Source of the DNA: Cupriavidus consociatus
GTDB lineage: Bacteria > Pseudomonadota > Gammaproteobacteria > Burkholderiales > Burkholderiaceae
Assembly (NCBI RefSeq): GCF_017814975.1
Contig: NZ_JAGIQA010000022.1
Coordinates: 78,002-142,001, forward strand
Direction of reading: 5' to 3'
DNA: 64,000 nucleotides
Positions within the stretch are counted from its first letter, which is position 1; every line of letters starts with the position of its first letter. Both the position numbers and the translations under genes were made by a program. The notes under the pieces are model-generated. The model was given only the letters and a program-made list of their open reading frames with translations. It searched no databases and had not been told where the DNA came from. This document shows positions 53,383 to 60,813 of this stretch, piece after piece.

Positions 53383-53883
53383 ATGGACGGAATTCTTGGG
53401 CGCATCGTCGCTATCGTGTTGGGTCTGCTGGCGCTCGTTGGCATTGCCTATGCCGGGTACAACGGCTTTCAGAGCCACAAAGCGGGCGTGGTCGCGACCA
53501 ATATCACGCAGTTGATCACGAATGCGCGTGCAGGCTTCTCGCAGGGGAACAACGGCTATACCAATTTCACCACCGCCAACATCGCTTCAATGATTACCGG
53601 CGGCATGTTCCCGTCGGACATGGTGCGCGGCACGGCACTCGTCGACCCTTGGGGCAATGCGGTCACGCTGGCAGCGGCCAACAACGGGTCCCAGGGTGTC
53701 ATTACCTTCGGCGGCGGCAATGGCCAAACCGCAAAGCAATGCGTGAGCGCGGCACTGGGCCTGAAGGATTACGTGACGCTCGCCGTTGGCTCGACCACGT
53801 TCAACCAGACCAACCTGCCTGACCAGGCCACCGCCGGCGCTGCATGCAGCGCCACGGCGACCTTTACGTTGACCTTCCAGTAA
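53383..53883 (+). CDS. pilS: type IVb major prepilin PilS, copy 1
   Basis: This 166-residue pilin starts MDGILGRIVAIVLGLLALVG. No alternative in-frame start exists upstream before a stop at 53347, so at most a three-residue leader precedes the hydrophobic helix. The canonical Glu5 is absent. The C-terminal part has a Cys pair (KQCVS, GAACS) suitable for a disulfide loop. Ribosome site AAAGGGG. About 20 of 166 residues differ from copy 2, while the DNA differs at many silent sites even where proteins are identical, so both copies have been kept by selection. Confidence 0.8.
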   Translation: MDGILGRIVAIVLGLLALVGIAYAGYNGFQSHKAGVVATNITQLITNARAGFSQGNNGYTNFTTANIASMITGGMFPSDMVRGTALVDPWGNAVTLAAANNGSQGVITFGGGNGQTAKQCVSAALGLKDYVTLAVGSTTFNQTNLPDQATAGAACSATATFTLTFQ

Positions 53884-53981
53884 GCCGGCAAAGCGCGCGC
53901 AGCGACGAGGCGGAATTTCCACCGGCATCACGTCCACGGTGGAAGGCGATGAAATCCGGGCGTGGACTATAGGGAAGTGAC

Positions 53982-54482
53982 ATGGATGGAATTCTCGGGC
54001 GGATCGTCGCCATCGTTCTGGGCCTGCTGGCACTGGTGGGCATCGCTTACGCGGGCTACAACGGCTTCCAGAGCCACAAGGCTGGCGTGGTGGCCACCAA
54101 CATCGCGCAGCTGATCACGAATGCCCGCGCTGGCTTCTCGCAGGGGAATAACGGATACACCAACTTCACCACGGCCAACATCCCGGCGATGATCACCGGC
54201 GGAATGTTTCCCACGGACATGGTGCGCGGCACGACCCTGGTCGACACCTGGGGAAATGCCGTGACCTTGTCGGCCGCAAACAGCGGCTCGCAGGGTGTGA
54301 TCCGGTTCGGTGGCGGCGGTGCGCAGACGGCAAAGCAGTGCGTGAGCACCGCAACCTCGCTGCGCGACTACGTCTCGTTGGCAGTAGGAACCACGACCTT
54401 CACGCAGGCGAACCTGCCTGACCAGGCCACTGCCGGTGCCGCGTGCAGCGCGACCGCCAGCTTCACACTGACTTTCCAGTGA
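53982..54482 (+). CDS. pilS: type IVb major prepilin PilS, copy 2
   Basis: This 166-residue paralogue lies 98 bases after copy 1. The first 41 residues are identical, and changes concentrate in surface-like loops (for example GGGGAQ for GGGNGQ and STATSLRDY for SAALGLKDY). A stop at 53970-53972 lies in frame just upstream, so the short leader is again forced. Two pilins may form mixed fibres or be alternative major subunits. No prepilin peptidase PilU lies in the window, so processing may rely on a host enzyme. Confidence 0.8.
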   Translation: MDGILGRIVAIVLGLLALVGIAYAGYNGFQSHKAGVVATNIAQLITNARAGFSQGNNGYTNFTTANIPAMITGGMFPTDMVRGTTLVDTWGNAVTLSAANSGSQGVIRFGGGGAQTAKQCVSTATSLRDYVSLAVGTTTFTQANLPDQATAGAACSATASFTLTFQ

Positions 54483-54518
54483 GGCTCCACACGGCCACCA
54501 AAGTCTGAGGAGAAGGGC

Positions 54519-54998
54519 ATGGGCTATCTCATCCTGCCGATCGCGACGGTCCTGTTCTGTCTCGGGATTGTTGCCCAAAGCCGGCAACTATCGGAAGCAG
54601 CGCCTGGGGCCGGCGTGGCTGGCCGCATGGAATCTGTAGCGACGGTCACAGCGCAGCAGGCGCAGGCATACGGCTCGGCCTGTGTGTCGACCGCCGGTGC
54701 AACACCGGGGCTGGTCGGTGCGAGCGTGACGCCAGTGTTGCCGTCAGGGATGGTGGCGCCGGCTGGTGCCGGCTGCATGGCCGTCGCCAATCCGGGCGGC
54801 GGGCGCGACGTCTACGGATATGTGCGCGTGTCATCAGGCGCAAGCGGCGCGCTGCTCAGCAGCACAGAGGGCAGTCTCGCGTGGTTCCGGGTCCGCAGTC
54901 AGGGCACGGCCGTCAATCTTGCCACCGGCGTCGCTTACAGCGTGCCGGCGACCATTCCCGTTGGGGCGCTGGTCAATTGGGTCCAGTTGAACACCTGA
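54519..54998 (+). CDS. PilM-like pilus accessory protein
   Basis: This 159-residue protein has an N-terminal membrane helix (GYLILPIATVLFCLGIVAQS) and a periplasmic domain rich in Ala, Gly, Ser and Val. It ends GTAVNLATGVAYSVPATIPV. Topology, size and the thin-pilus context suggest R64 PilM (PF07419). A minor pilin-like protein is the alternative. Ribosome site GAGGAGAAGG precedes the ATG. Confidence 0.55.
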   Translation: MGYLILPIATVLFCLGIVAQSRQLSEAAPGAGVAGRMESVATVTAQQAQAYGSACVSTAGATPGLVGASVTPVLPSGMVAPAGAGCMAVANPGGGRDVYGYVRVSSGASGALLSSTEGSLAWFRVRSQGTAVNLATGVAYSVPATIPVGALVNWVQLNT

Positions 54999-55005
54999 GA
55001 AACGC

Positions 55006-56253
55006 ATGGAAGCCATCCTCGGATATCTCGTCGCGCTGATGCTCTCGATGCTGAGCCTTGCCGGATTCGCGACGTGGGCCAAAGCCGGCGTGACGAACGT
55101 CCAAACCGCCGCCGCGGCGAGCCAGATGCTTGTCTTCGACAAGGCCGCCCTGCAGTTCGTGCAGGACGAATCCGCGACGCTGGTCGCTCAAGCGACCGCG
55201 AGCGTCCCTGTTAACGTTACGCCGGCCATGCTGATCAGCGGCGGCTATCTGCCAGCCGGGTTCTCGGCGACCAATGTGTTCGGCCAGACCTGGCTGCTTC
55301 AGGTTCTGCAGCCGACGCCGAACAACCTGCAGGCGCTCGTCACGTCGCAGGGCGGGCGGCCGATCACCGACACCCGCCAGCTCGTGCAGATCGCTGCGCA
55401 GGCAGGCGCGCAAGGGGGCTTCGTACCCTATGCGGGCCAGAATGGCGACCCGACCATGGTGGCAAATCGAGCCTACGGGGCGTATGGCGCATGGCAGGTG
55501 CTGCTGGCCAACTATACGAATCCTGGCAGCGGCCGGCTCGCGTCGTTGCTAGCCTTTACCGGCGCGCAGGCCAACAACGGCTATCTGTATCGGGTGCAGG
55601 TTCCAGGCCATCCGGAACTCAATCGGATGCAGACGTCGATCGACATGGCAGGCAACGACGTCAACAATGCCGCTCGAGTCACGGCGACGACTGCCCTAAC
55701 CAGTGGTGGCGATACCTATCTAACAAGTACCGGCGCGCCAGGTACTGCGTGCGGCGTCGAAACATCGACGCGTCGAAGCACCACCGGCACTGGGCATGTG
55801 ATCTGCTCCGGCGGCATCTGGCAAGCGGTAGGCACGGCCGTGGCAAACATCTATGAAGGGCTGTGGTGTGGGAACAATGGTCAGATAGCGACCAGCGCGA
55901 CCAATGTTGGATTCATCTGCAAGAGCAACAGGTATATCGCACTTAACAATGCGTTGGGCAACATGTCCGTCACCCGAAAGTTCGAAAACGTGACGGACGG
56001 CGTGACTATTGGCAAGGACAACTGCCCCGGTGGAACGGCGTGGGCAATGTTTACGCCGAAACAAGAAATGGTGAACGTTACCGGAAGTGTAATGCCCGCC
56101 ATTCAAGGCACCTACTTTGCGATGAACGACTATGGCACGTACTGGTACGCACAAGCGAGCGCCATGTCTCCAGCGGCGTGGTATAGCGGCAACGACGTTG
56201 GCGCCCTAGGCGGGCAACTAGTGGGCACAGTCACAACTGGCTGCACGTTTTAA
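55006..56253 (+). CDS. pilV: PilV-like pilus-tip adhesin, non-shuffling
   Basis: This 415-residue protein begins MEAILGYLVALMLSMLSLAG, the same short pilin-like start as the two PilS proteins. The N-terminal half has the PilV pattern (FQ-type helices, NNLQALVTSQGGRPITDTRQ, then QTSIDMAGNDVNNAARVTAT). The C-terminal part is Cys-containing and likely binds receptors. In R64 the 3' end of pilV is rearranged by the Rci shufflon recombinase. Here no inverted shufflon repeats or rci follow, so the tip is fixed. Confidence 0.8.
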   Translation: MEAILGYLVALMLSMLSLAGFATWAKAGVTNVQTAAAASQMLVFDKAALQFVQDESATLVAQATASVPVNVTPAMLISGGYLPAGFSATNVFGQTWLLQVLQPTPNNLQALVTSQGGRPITDTRQLVQIAAQAGAQGGFVPYAGQNGDPTMVANRAYGAYGAWQVLLANYTNPGSGRLASLLAFTGAQANNGYLYRVQVPGHPELNRMQTSIDMAGNDVNNAARVTATTALTSGGDTYLTSTGAPGTACGVETSTRRSTTGTGHVICSGGIWQAVGTAVANIYEGLWCGNNGQIATSATNVGFICKSNRYIALNNALGNMSVTRKFENVTDGVTIGKDNCPGGTAWAMFTPKQEMVNVTGSVMPAIQGTYFAMNDYGTYWYAQASAMSPAAWYSGNDVGALGGQLVGTVTTGCTF

Positions 56254-56264
56254 GGATCATTGAT

Positions 56265-56750
56265 ATGAAGCGCATACTGGTCGTTTGCACCCTGATGGTT
56301 AGCCTTTCGGCAGCGGAGGCCCAGCTCTATTCGTTTCCGGCACCGCCGATGACAGTGGCGGATTGTCCTGTGGGAAAGGTTTGGCTCGTCCAGAACGGAT
56401 TGGCCACCTGTGGTGCTCCGACTCCACCGCCGCCGCCTCCGCCACCTTGCTGCGCGCCACCACCGCCACCAGCCTGCCAGTATTCTCCGAACGCCTATAG
56501 CATCGCCATTGGCGATATGGGTCAATGCACCGCCGATGGCGGATGTGAGGGAAAGGGGTTTCAAATTCTTTGGGCCGGAAGCGTTGTTGCCTCCCGAATG
56601 TGGACCGGGTACATGGAGTGGCCGGATTTGGGCTCTCAGGCTGTGGCCGGGATCGACGCCGCCGGATTTCGCGCCGGCGCAAACAAGGCGAGCTACTTGA
56701 GTAACGGCAACAACATGGGACTTCAGTTGTATGAAGTTTGCCGGAAATAG
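56265..56750 (+). CDS. secreted Pro/Cys-rich protein after pilV
   Basis: This 161-residue protein has signal peptide RILVVCTLMVSLSAAEAQ. A Cys-x(15)-Cys segment precedes a proline spacer (TPPPPPPPPCCAPPPPPACQ at about 54-73). A compact C-terminal domain follows (FQILWAGSVVASRMWTGYME, ending YEVCRK). Seven to eight Cys residues point to periplasmic or extracellular folding. It is 11 bases behind pilV and probably co-expressed. The C-terminal domain may be an alternative or additional tip module. No family is recognised. Confidence 0.55.
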   Translation: MKRILVVCTLMVSLSAAEAQLYSFPAPPMTVADCPVGKVWLVQNGLATCGAPTPPPPPPPPCCAPPPPPACQYSPNAYSIAIGDMGQCTADGGCEGKGFQILWAGSVVASRMWTGYMEWPDLGSQAVAGIDAAGFRAGANKASYLSNGNNMGLQLYEVCRK

Positions 56751-56783
56751 GCTCGCGGCATAGTGTTTGACCCCTGTGCCAGT

Positions 56784-56818
56784 TGAAAAAAGAGAAGGGC
56801 CCGCATTTAGCGGGCCCT
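56784..56818 (-). terminator. intrinsic terminator of the CAP lipoprotein gene
   Basis: GGGCCCGC and GCGGGCCC arms pair around ATTTA (56797-56817). On the minus strand they are followed by TTCTCTTTTTTC, 22 bases beyond the gene's stop. It could also slow transcription from the pil operon, although no T-run follows on the plus strand. Confidence 0.7.
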
Positions 56819-56839
56819 CGTCAATCAACGGAGACTGCC

Positions 56840-57862
56840 TTAGAACGCGGTAAAGCTCCAAGACTTGTTGATAGCAACGCCATTGCGCGCACCTGCGAAC
56901 GTGGCAGTGTATGTGCCCGCCGTGAGGGGTTGCGTCGGGAGAAGAAACGCTACCCCGCTATAGACGTACGGATCCGAGATAGCAGAAGTCGTAGAGCCCG
57001 ACCTTGCACCAGTGGCCACCAGAATGCGAGCCGGAATGGAGCTGCCGCCGGGGCCAGTAAGTGTAAAGCTGGAGACGGTCAGAACGTCGCCTGCGGTTGG
57101 AGCCGGGACTCGGAACATGACAGGATGACCGGCACTCGGAAGATCAGGCGCCGGGCTGGGCGATTCAGCGGTGGCCGTGAACGTGCCCGGAACGTTCTCT
57201 CCATCGACCGGCGAGTACGCAAGAGCGTTCGTAGCCATTTGTTGTCCCCCCCATTGTGGGAGCCCATACCCGCTACCATTCGCTCCGGTCTTTACGCCAA
57301 AGTTCATTACGCAATAGCCGTCTCGAATGGCAAGGCCAATCGTTTCTTGGTTCCCCGTAATGCCCTGCAAGTGATACACCGAGTTCCTGAAGTCTGCCAA
57401 GCACCCGATTGACCCATCTGCAGCCTGGCTTATCCATTGATCCTTCGACGCGCCAGCAGCGACGCTTTGATCGTACGGATTCGCGCCGGTGAAGCCCGGC
57501 TTGCCGGCAGCTTCCTCGTGGCCAACGGCAGAATTCGCTTTCAAGTAGCCAAGGTGATTGTCCGCGGCAACATCCAACGCTGCATCCTGCTTCAGGGCGC
57601 CCACGCCCATCTTGATCCGGTAGTCGTTCAGGGCGTTAAACGCGGCCAACCGTAGATCGCCGCCAGGGTAGGTGGCTGCGGGGGCGGAAGTTGCCGGCGG
57701 TACTGAAGTCGGCTCCTGCGGCGTCGTCGGCGTTGTCGGAGTAGTAGGCGGCGTGGTGGGGTTCTTGGAGCCACCATCGTCACCGCCACCACCACCGCAT
57801 GCGGTAAGAGCGAGCGTCATGGCAGTGGCCAGAACCGAGAGAGCGAATTTGGAATTTTGCAT
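56840..57862 (-). CDS. CAP/SCP-domain lipoprotein
   Basis: This 340-residue lipoprotein has lipobox LTAC at Cys22, a Gly run and then a Thr/Pro spacer (about 35-55). The CAP (cysteine-rich secretory, antigen 5, PR-1) domain spans about 68-210: FNALNDYRIKMGVGALKQDA, ADNHLGYL, SAVGHEEAAG and NSVYHLQGITGNQETIGLA. The C-terminal beta domain (about 230-340) is shared with the split paralogue at 58378/60813. Ribosome site GAGGAAG. Function unknown. A surface role in cell contact or wall binding is plausible. Confidence 0.75.
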   Translation of the reverse strand: MQNSKFALSVLATAMTLALTACGGGGGDDGGSKNPTTPPTTPTTPTTPQEPTSVPPATSAPAATYPGGDLRLAAFNALNDYRIKMGVGALKQDAALDVAADNHLGYLKANSAVGHEEAAGKPGFTGANPYDQSVAAGASKDQWISQAADGSIGCLADFRNSVYHLQGITGNQETIGLAIRDGYCVMNFGVKTGANGSGYGLPQWGGQQMATNALAYSPVDGENVPGTFTATAESPSPAPDLPSAGHPVMFRVPAPTAGDVLTVSSFTLTGPGGSSIPARILVATGARSGSTTSAISDPYVYSGVAFLLPTQPLTAGTYTATFAGARNGVAINKSWSFTAF

Positions 57863-57883
57863 GTTTTCTTCCTCTGACTTTGA

Positions 57884-57957
57884 CCGGTCGGGGATCGACC
57901 GTTACTTTTAGCTTACCTATCGGCGCGCGAAGTCAAGTGCCCGAAATCCCCGACCGG
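57884..57957. repeat. 12-bp inverted repeat upstream of the CAP gene
   Basis: CCGGTCGGGGAT (57884-57895) and its complement ATCCCCGACCGG (57946-57957) are separated by 50 bases. They frame the likely promoter of the CAP gene starting at 57862, so they may bind a regulator cooperatively or form a cruciform. Confidence 0.45.
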
Positions 57958-58082
57958 GCGTGAGAATACACGAAGGCAATCAGCATCTAGTCGACGAATT
58001 GGAGCCAAACTCGACCCCCGGAAAGTGGGGTGTCCTGGTAATCGTTACGGCTGGCGGAGCCGAAGACCGCGTCAAGTGCGCG

Positions 58083-58298
58083 TTACCGCGATCGGTAGAG
58101 CGATGTGCCGCAGCTAATGCAGAGATGCCACTGATGCACGGCAATGAACGGCTGCTCGCGCCAGAGGCGGATGCTTCTGGATCCGCACCGATTGCAAGAC
58201 ATGCCGCGCTCGGTCACGCACGCTGGATACTTCCGCGCATACTCGCTCACCGTCGGCAGGACTTTGCGCGTCAGCACAAAGGCGCGATCGTTAACCAT
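58083..58298 (-). CDS. zinc-ribbon miniprotein
   Basis: This 71-residue protein has two Cys pairs, SCNRCGSRSIRLW and HLCISCGTSLYRSR, forming a complete zinc ribbon, with basic residues at both ends. It is read from the same strand as the two CAP genes and lies between them. The sequence is too specific (two CxxCG knuckles with conserved spacing) to look like chance. Small zinc ribbons of this kind often bind DNA or RNA. No family is assigned, and the ribosome site is weak. Confidence 0.5.
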   Translation of the reverse strand: MVNDRAFVLTRKVLPTVSEYARKYPACVTERGMSCNRCGSRSIRLWREQPFIAVHQWHLCISCGTSLYRSR

Positions 58299-58377
58299 TC
58301 CATCTTTGAATCTCCGTTGTATGTGTTTCGAGGCCTGTCACGCGAAATCGTCCGGCGGGGTCGTCGGCGCGCTTGGG

Positions 58378-58675
58378 CTATCGGAAAGTGGAGGCTCCCT
58401 GCGTAGCAGTCCTGAAGGTCCAGGAGATACTCACCGGTTTGCCGGCCCGAGTGCCAGCAAACGAAGCCGTGTAGGCCTCGCGGTCCGCAAGGGGCGCGAG
58501 CGGGACCAGGAAGGCCGCATTGTTCCGCAGGTATTCATCGACCACACCATTTGAGCCACCCACCTTCGCCGCTGGGGACACCAAAAGGCGCGCAGGCACC
58601 TCGGCGCCGCTGCTGTCAACGAGTTTGAAGGCCGTTACGGACAGTACCTCCGCAAGCGCGCCATTCGCGTAGATC
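58378..58675 (-). pseudogene. CAP-domain gene 2, C-terminal part
   Basis: Reads ALAEVLSVTAFKLVDSSGAE through AAFLVPLAPLADREAYTASF to a stop at 58378. This parallels the end of the intact CAP lipoprotein (DVLTVSSFTLTGPGGSSIPA, then VAFLLPTQPLTAGTYTATF). It has been cut off from its N-terminal part at 60061-60813 by the TnpB element. A longer open frame continues into the element but is antisense to tnpB and not real. Confidence 0.75.
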
Positions 58676-58685
58676 TTGACATCCT

Positions 58686-58732
58686 CCCCTCCCTCGACCT
58701 TCGGTCGCCGCCTTTGGGCGGAAAGGAAGGGG
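58686..58732 (-). ncRNA. candidate omega-RNA 3' scaffold of tnpB
   Basis: Just past the tnpB stop the minus strand folds into an outer CCCCTTCC/GGGAGGGG stem enclosing CCGCC/GGCGG and GACC/GGTC hairpins. In IS605-type elements the RNA guiding TnpB ends at the right end of the element, and its guide comes from the flanking DNA. Here that would be the CAP-gene sequence from about 58675 leftward. The RNA boundaries are inferred. Confidence 0.45.
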
Positions 58733-58744
58733 ATTCCTACGGCG

Positions 58745-59962
58745 CTACGCGGTGAGTTGCGCAGCCGCTTCGGCGGGTTCCTGCTTCGCAGAGCGGCCCA
58801 ACTGCGCCGACTCTCCACAGGCTGCAACGCGATGTCCTCGCGCCAGAATGTTGACCGCGCCGACCACATCGGCGTTGTCCTCGAAACCGCACTCGATACA
58901 CGCGAACTTCGCCTGGGTGAGCCGGTTGCCCGCACTGACGCAGCCGCATGCCGGACACGTCCGGCTCGTATTCTGCGGTGGCACGGCGATAAGCCAGCCG
59001 CCATTCCACGCCAGTTTGTAGCCCAACTGACGCCGGAACTCGAACCAACCTTGGTCGAGGATAGATTTGTTGAGCCCGGACTTGGCTTGGACATTCCTGC
59101 CCGGAACATCGGCGCTGCCCGCCGCCGACCTGGACATATTTCGTACCTGCAAGTCCTCGATACACACCATCGCGTGGTTTTTGCTGATCGTGGTCGTGGC
59201 CTTGTGCAGGTAGTCGCGGCGGGCGTTGCCGATATGGGCATGGATACGCTGGACTCTGGCTTTCGCCTTCTTCCAGTTGTTGCTGAACTTGGTCTTGCGA
59301 CTCATCGCCCGCTGCGCACGCCGCAGGCGGGCTTCGTGCCGCTTGAAGCTGTTGAGCGGCGCAAGGTAACTGCCGTCGCTGAACGTCGCGAAGCGAGCGA
59401 TGCCAACGTCGATGCCAACAGCGCTCGTTGCCTGCGGCACGGGCTGCACGACTTCACGCTCGGCCTGAACCGATACGAACCACTTTCCCGCGCTGAAACT
59501 TACCGTGGCATTGCACAACGTGCCCTGTACCGGGCGCGACAGCCGCAGGCGCATCCAGCCCAACTTCGGCAGGAAGATTCGCCCGTTGGCTTGGTCGAGC
59601 TTGAATTGCTTCGGGTCTGGATAACGGAAGCTGTCGCGCTGGCCTCGTTTCTTGAATTTCGGGAACGCGGCACGCTTGGCGAAAAAGTTCTTGTAGGCGC
59701 GCTCCAAATCCTTGAGGGCGTGTTGGAGCGGGTGCACGGGCGCATCCTTGAGCCACGGCGTGTCTGCACCGTTGCGCCACTCAGTCAGGCGCTTGGCCAT
59801 GGCTACGTAGCCGATGAACTTGCCGCCAGCCTCGTAGTTCTCCTTCTGCAACGCCAATGCCTTGTTGAAGACGAAGCGACATGCGCCAGCGAAGCGGCGC
59901 ATGTCGTGCTGCTGCTCGCCGGTCGGCACCAGTTCGTACTTGAAGGCTTGAAGTCGTTGCAT
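58745..59962 (-). CDS. tnpB: TnpB, RNA-guided nuclease of IS1341-type element
   Basis: This 405-residue protein has the RuvC triad in place: Asp185 (AVGIDVGIAR), Glu269 (AMVCIEDLQ) and Asp365 (EDNADVVGAV). Its zinc finger has Cys336, Cys339, Cys355 and Cys358. The N-terminal part holds the helix-turn-helix and beta-barrel region (QHDMRRFAGACRFVFNKALA). TnpB enzymes use an element-derived RNA to cut sites matching the insertion target. Length and motifs suggest an active nuclease. It starts at ATG 59962. Confidence 0.9.
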   Translation of the reverse strand: MQRLQAFKYELVPTGEQQHDMRRFAGACRFVFNKALALQKENYEAGGKFIGYVAMAKRLTEWRNGADTPWLKDAPVHPLQHALKDLERAYKNFFAKRAAFPKFKKRGQRDSFRYPDPKQFKLDQANGRIFLPKLGWMRLRLSRPVQGTLCNATVSFSAGKWFVSVQAEREVVQPVPQATSAVGIDVGIARFATFSDGSYLAPLNSFKRHEARLRRAQRAMSRKTKFSNNWKKAKARVQRIHAHIGNARRDYLHKATTTISKNHAMVCIEDLQVRNMSRSAAGSADVPGRNVQAKSGLNKSILDQGWFEFRRQLGYKLAWNGGWLIAVPPQNTSRTCPACGCVSAGNRLTQAKFACIECGFEDNADVVGAVNILARGHRVAACGESAQLGRSAKQEPAEAAAQLTA

Positions 59963-60060
59963 GAGTCAATCGTAACAGGACTCACGGGTTGTCAAGGACG
60001 CCTACGGCGTCCGCGCTATCCTTCCCGGGCCTGAAGGCCGAGGTTTGCCGCGCATTCCGA

Positions 60061-60813
60061 TCAGAGGTCGGCCGGGCGTAAGCAGTCCGGCGCGGGATTC
60101 GGCGACTCGCCGGAGAAATTGAAGCCGGGCTGTACATCGATGTCGCGGTCGGCTGGCACGGTGACGAAGGTTCCAGCGTCAATCTGCTGATCTCCCCCAT
60201 AGGGCACGCCGTTGGGTGTAGGGTCTGGTTGTGTGGCAGTGTTCGTGCCGAAGTCGATGACGCAATGATTCAGGCCCAAGGCGCCAGTGCCACTGAATCC
60301 AATTCCCATGGATTCCTGGTTCGTGACGAGCGACTGCAAGTGGTAGACGGTGTGGTACCACTGATCGATGCAGCCTGCGCCAATCTCGCGATCATCGGGG
60401 CCTCTGGCTGCGCCCACGACTTCGGCCACCCATTGGGTGTCGCCGACACCGGCCCTTCTGGCTCGTAGCAGAGGCGTGGTTTCGTAGAAATGCAGAGAGT
60501 CTACGGATTGGTCATGCTGTGCCACGCTTTGCGCGCTGAGATAGACGGCATGTGCCTGGGCGGCGGTGTCGAGCGCGGGGTCTTGCACGAGAAGACCGAC
60601 GCCGAGCTTCCGGCGCAAGGCGTTGACACCGTTGAAGAGCGCGAACTGTCCCGAACTCTTTGCGTAGGATGGCTCCGGCACGCTTGTCCGCAGCGCAAGG
60701 GAGGGAATTTCTGCCGGGCCAGGAGCAGCCGACGGGATACTTCCGCTTGCCCAAACTTCCTCATTGCCAATGAGCGCCAGCAACAGCAACGCAAACCTTT
60801 TTCTCGTCTTCAC
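60061..60813 (-). pseudogene. CAP-domain gene 2, N-terminal part
   Basis: GTG at 60813 (ribosome site GGAAG) opens a 250-residue frame with signal peptide KRFALLLLALIGNEEVWASG, not a lipobox. A CAP domain follows (FNGVNALRRKLGVGLLVQDP, AVYLSAQSVAQHDQSVDSLH, then DQWYHTVYHLQSLVTNQES). The frame ends inside the left end of the TnpB element shortly after ESPNPAPD, the linker to the C-terminal beta domain in the paralogue. Excision would restore a protein of about 350 residues. Confidence 0.75.

Larger units (their letters stand above)
58676..60070 (-). mobile_element. IS1341-type (IS200/IS605 family) element carrying only tnpB
   Basis: The element contains one gene, tnpB, and splits a CAP-domain gene in the same orientation. 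The right end is placed near 58676, because the minus strand reads GGGGAGGATGTCAA, an ending often seen on such elements. The left end lies near 60060-60070, beyond hairpins GGACGCC/GGCGTCC (59998-60014) and CGGGCCTGAAGGCCG. No tnpA is present, so movement would need a transposase in trans. Confidence 0.7.

Noticed and set aside
55006..56760. Shufflon downstream of pilV
   Set aside because: No repeated inverted segments or Rci-type recombinase are found there, and the following gene is on the same strand with its own start.
57105..57120. Half of a parS-like site (ACTCGGAACA) in the CAP lipoprotein gene
   Set aside because: Only one arm is present and it lies inside coding sequence, so it is most likely chance.
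58378..59241. Long minus-strand open frame joining the CAP2 tail to upstream sequence
   Set aside because: From about 58680 upward it reads the wrong frame of tnpB. Only the first about 100 codons match the CAP paralogue.
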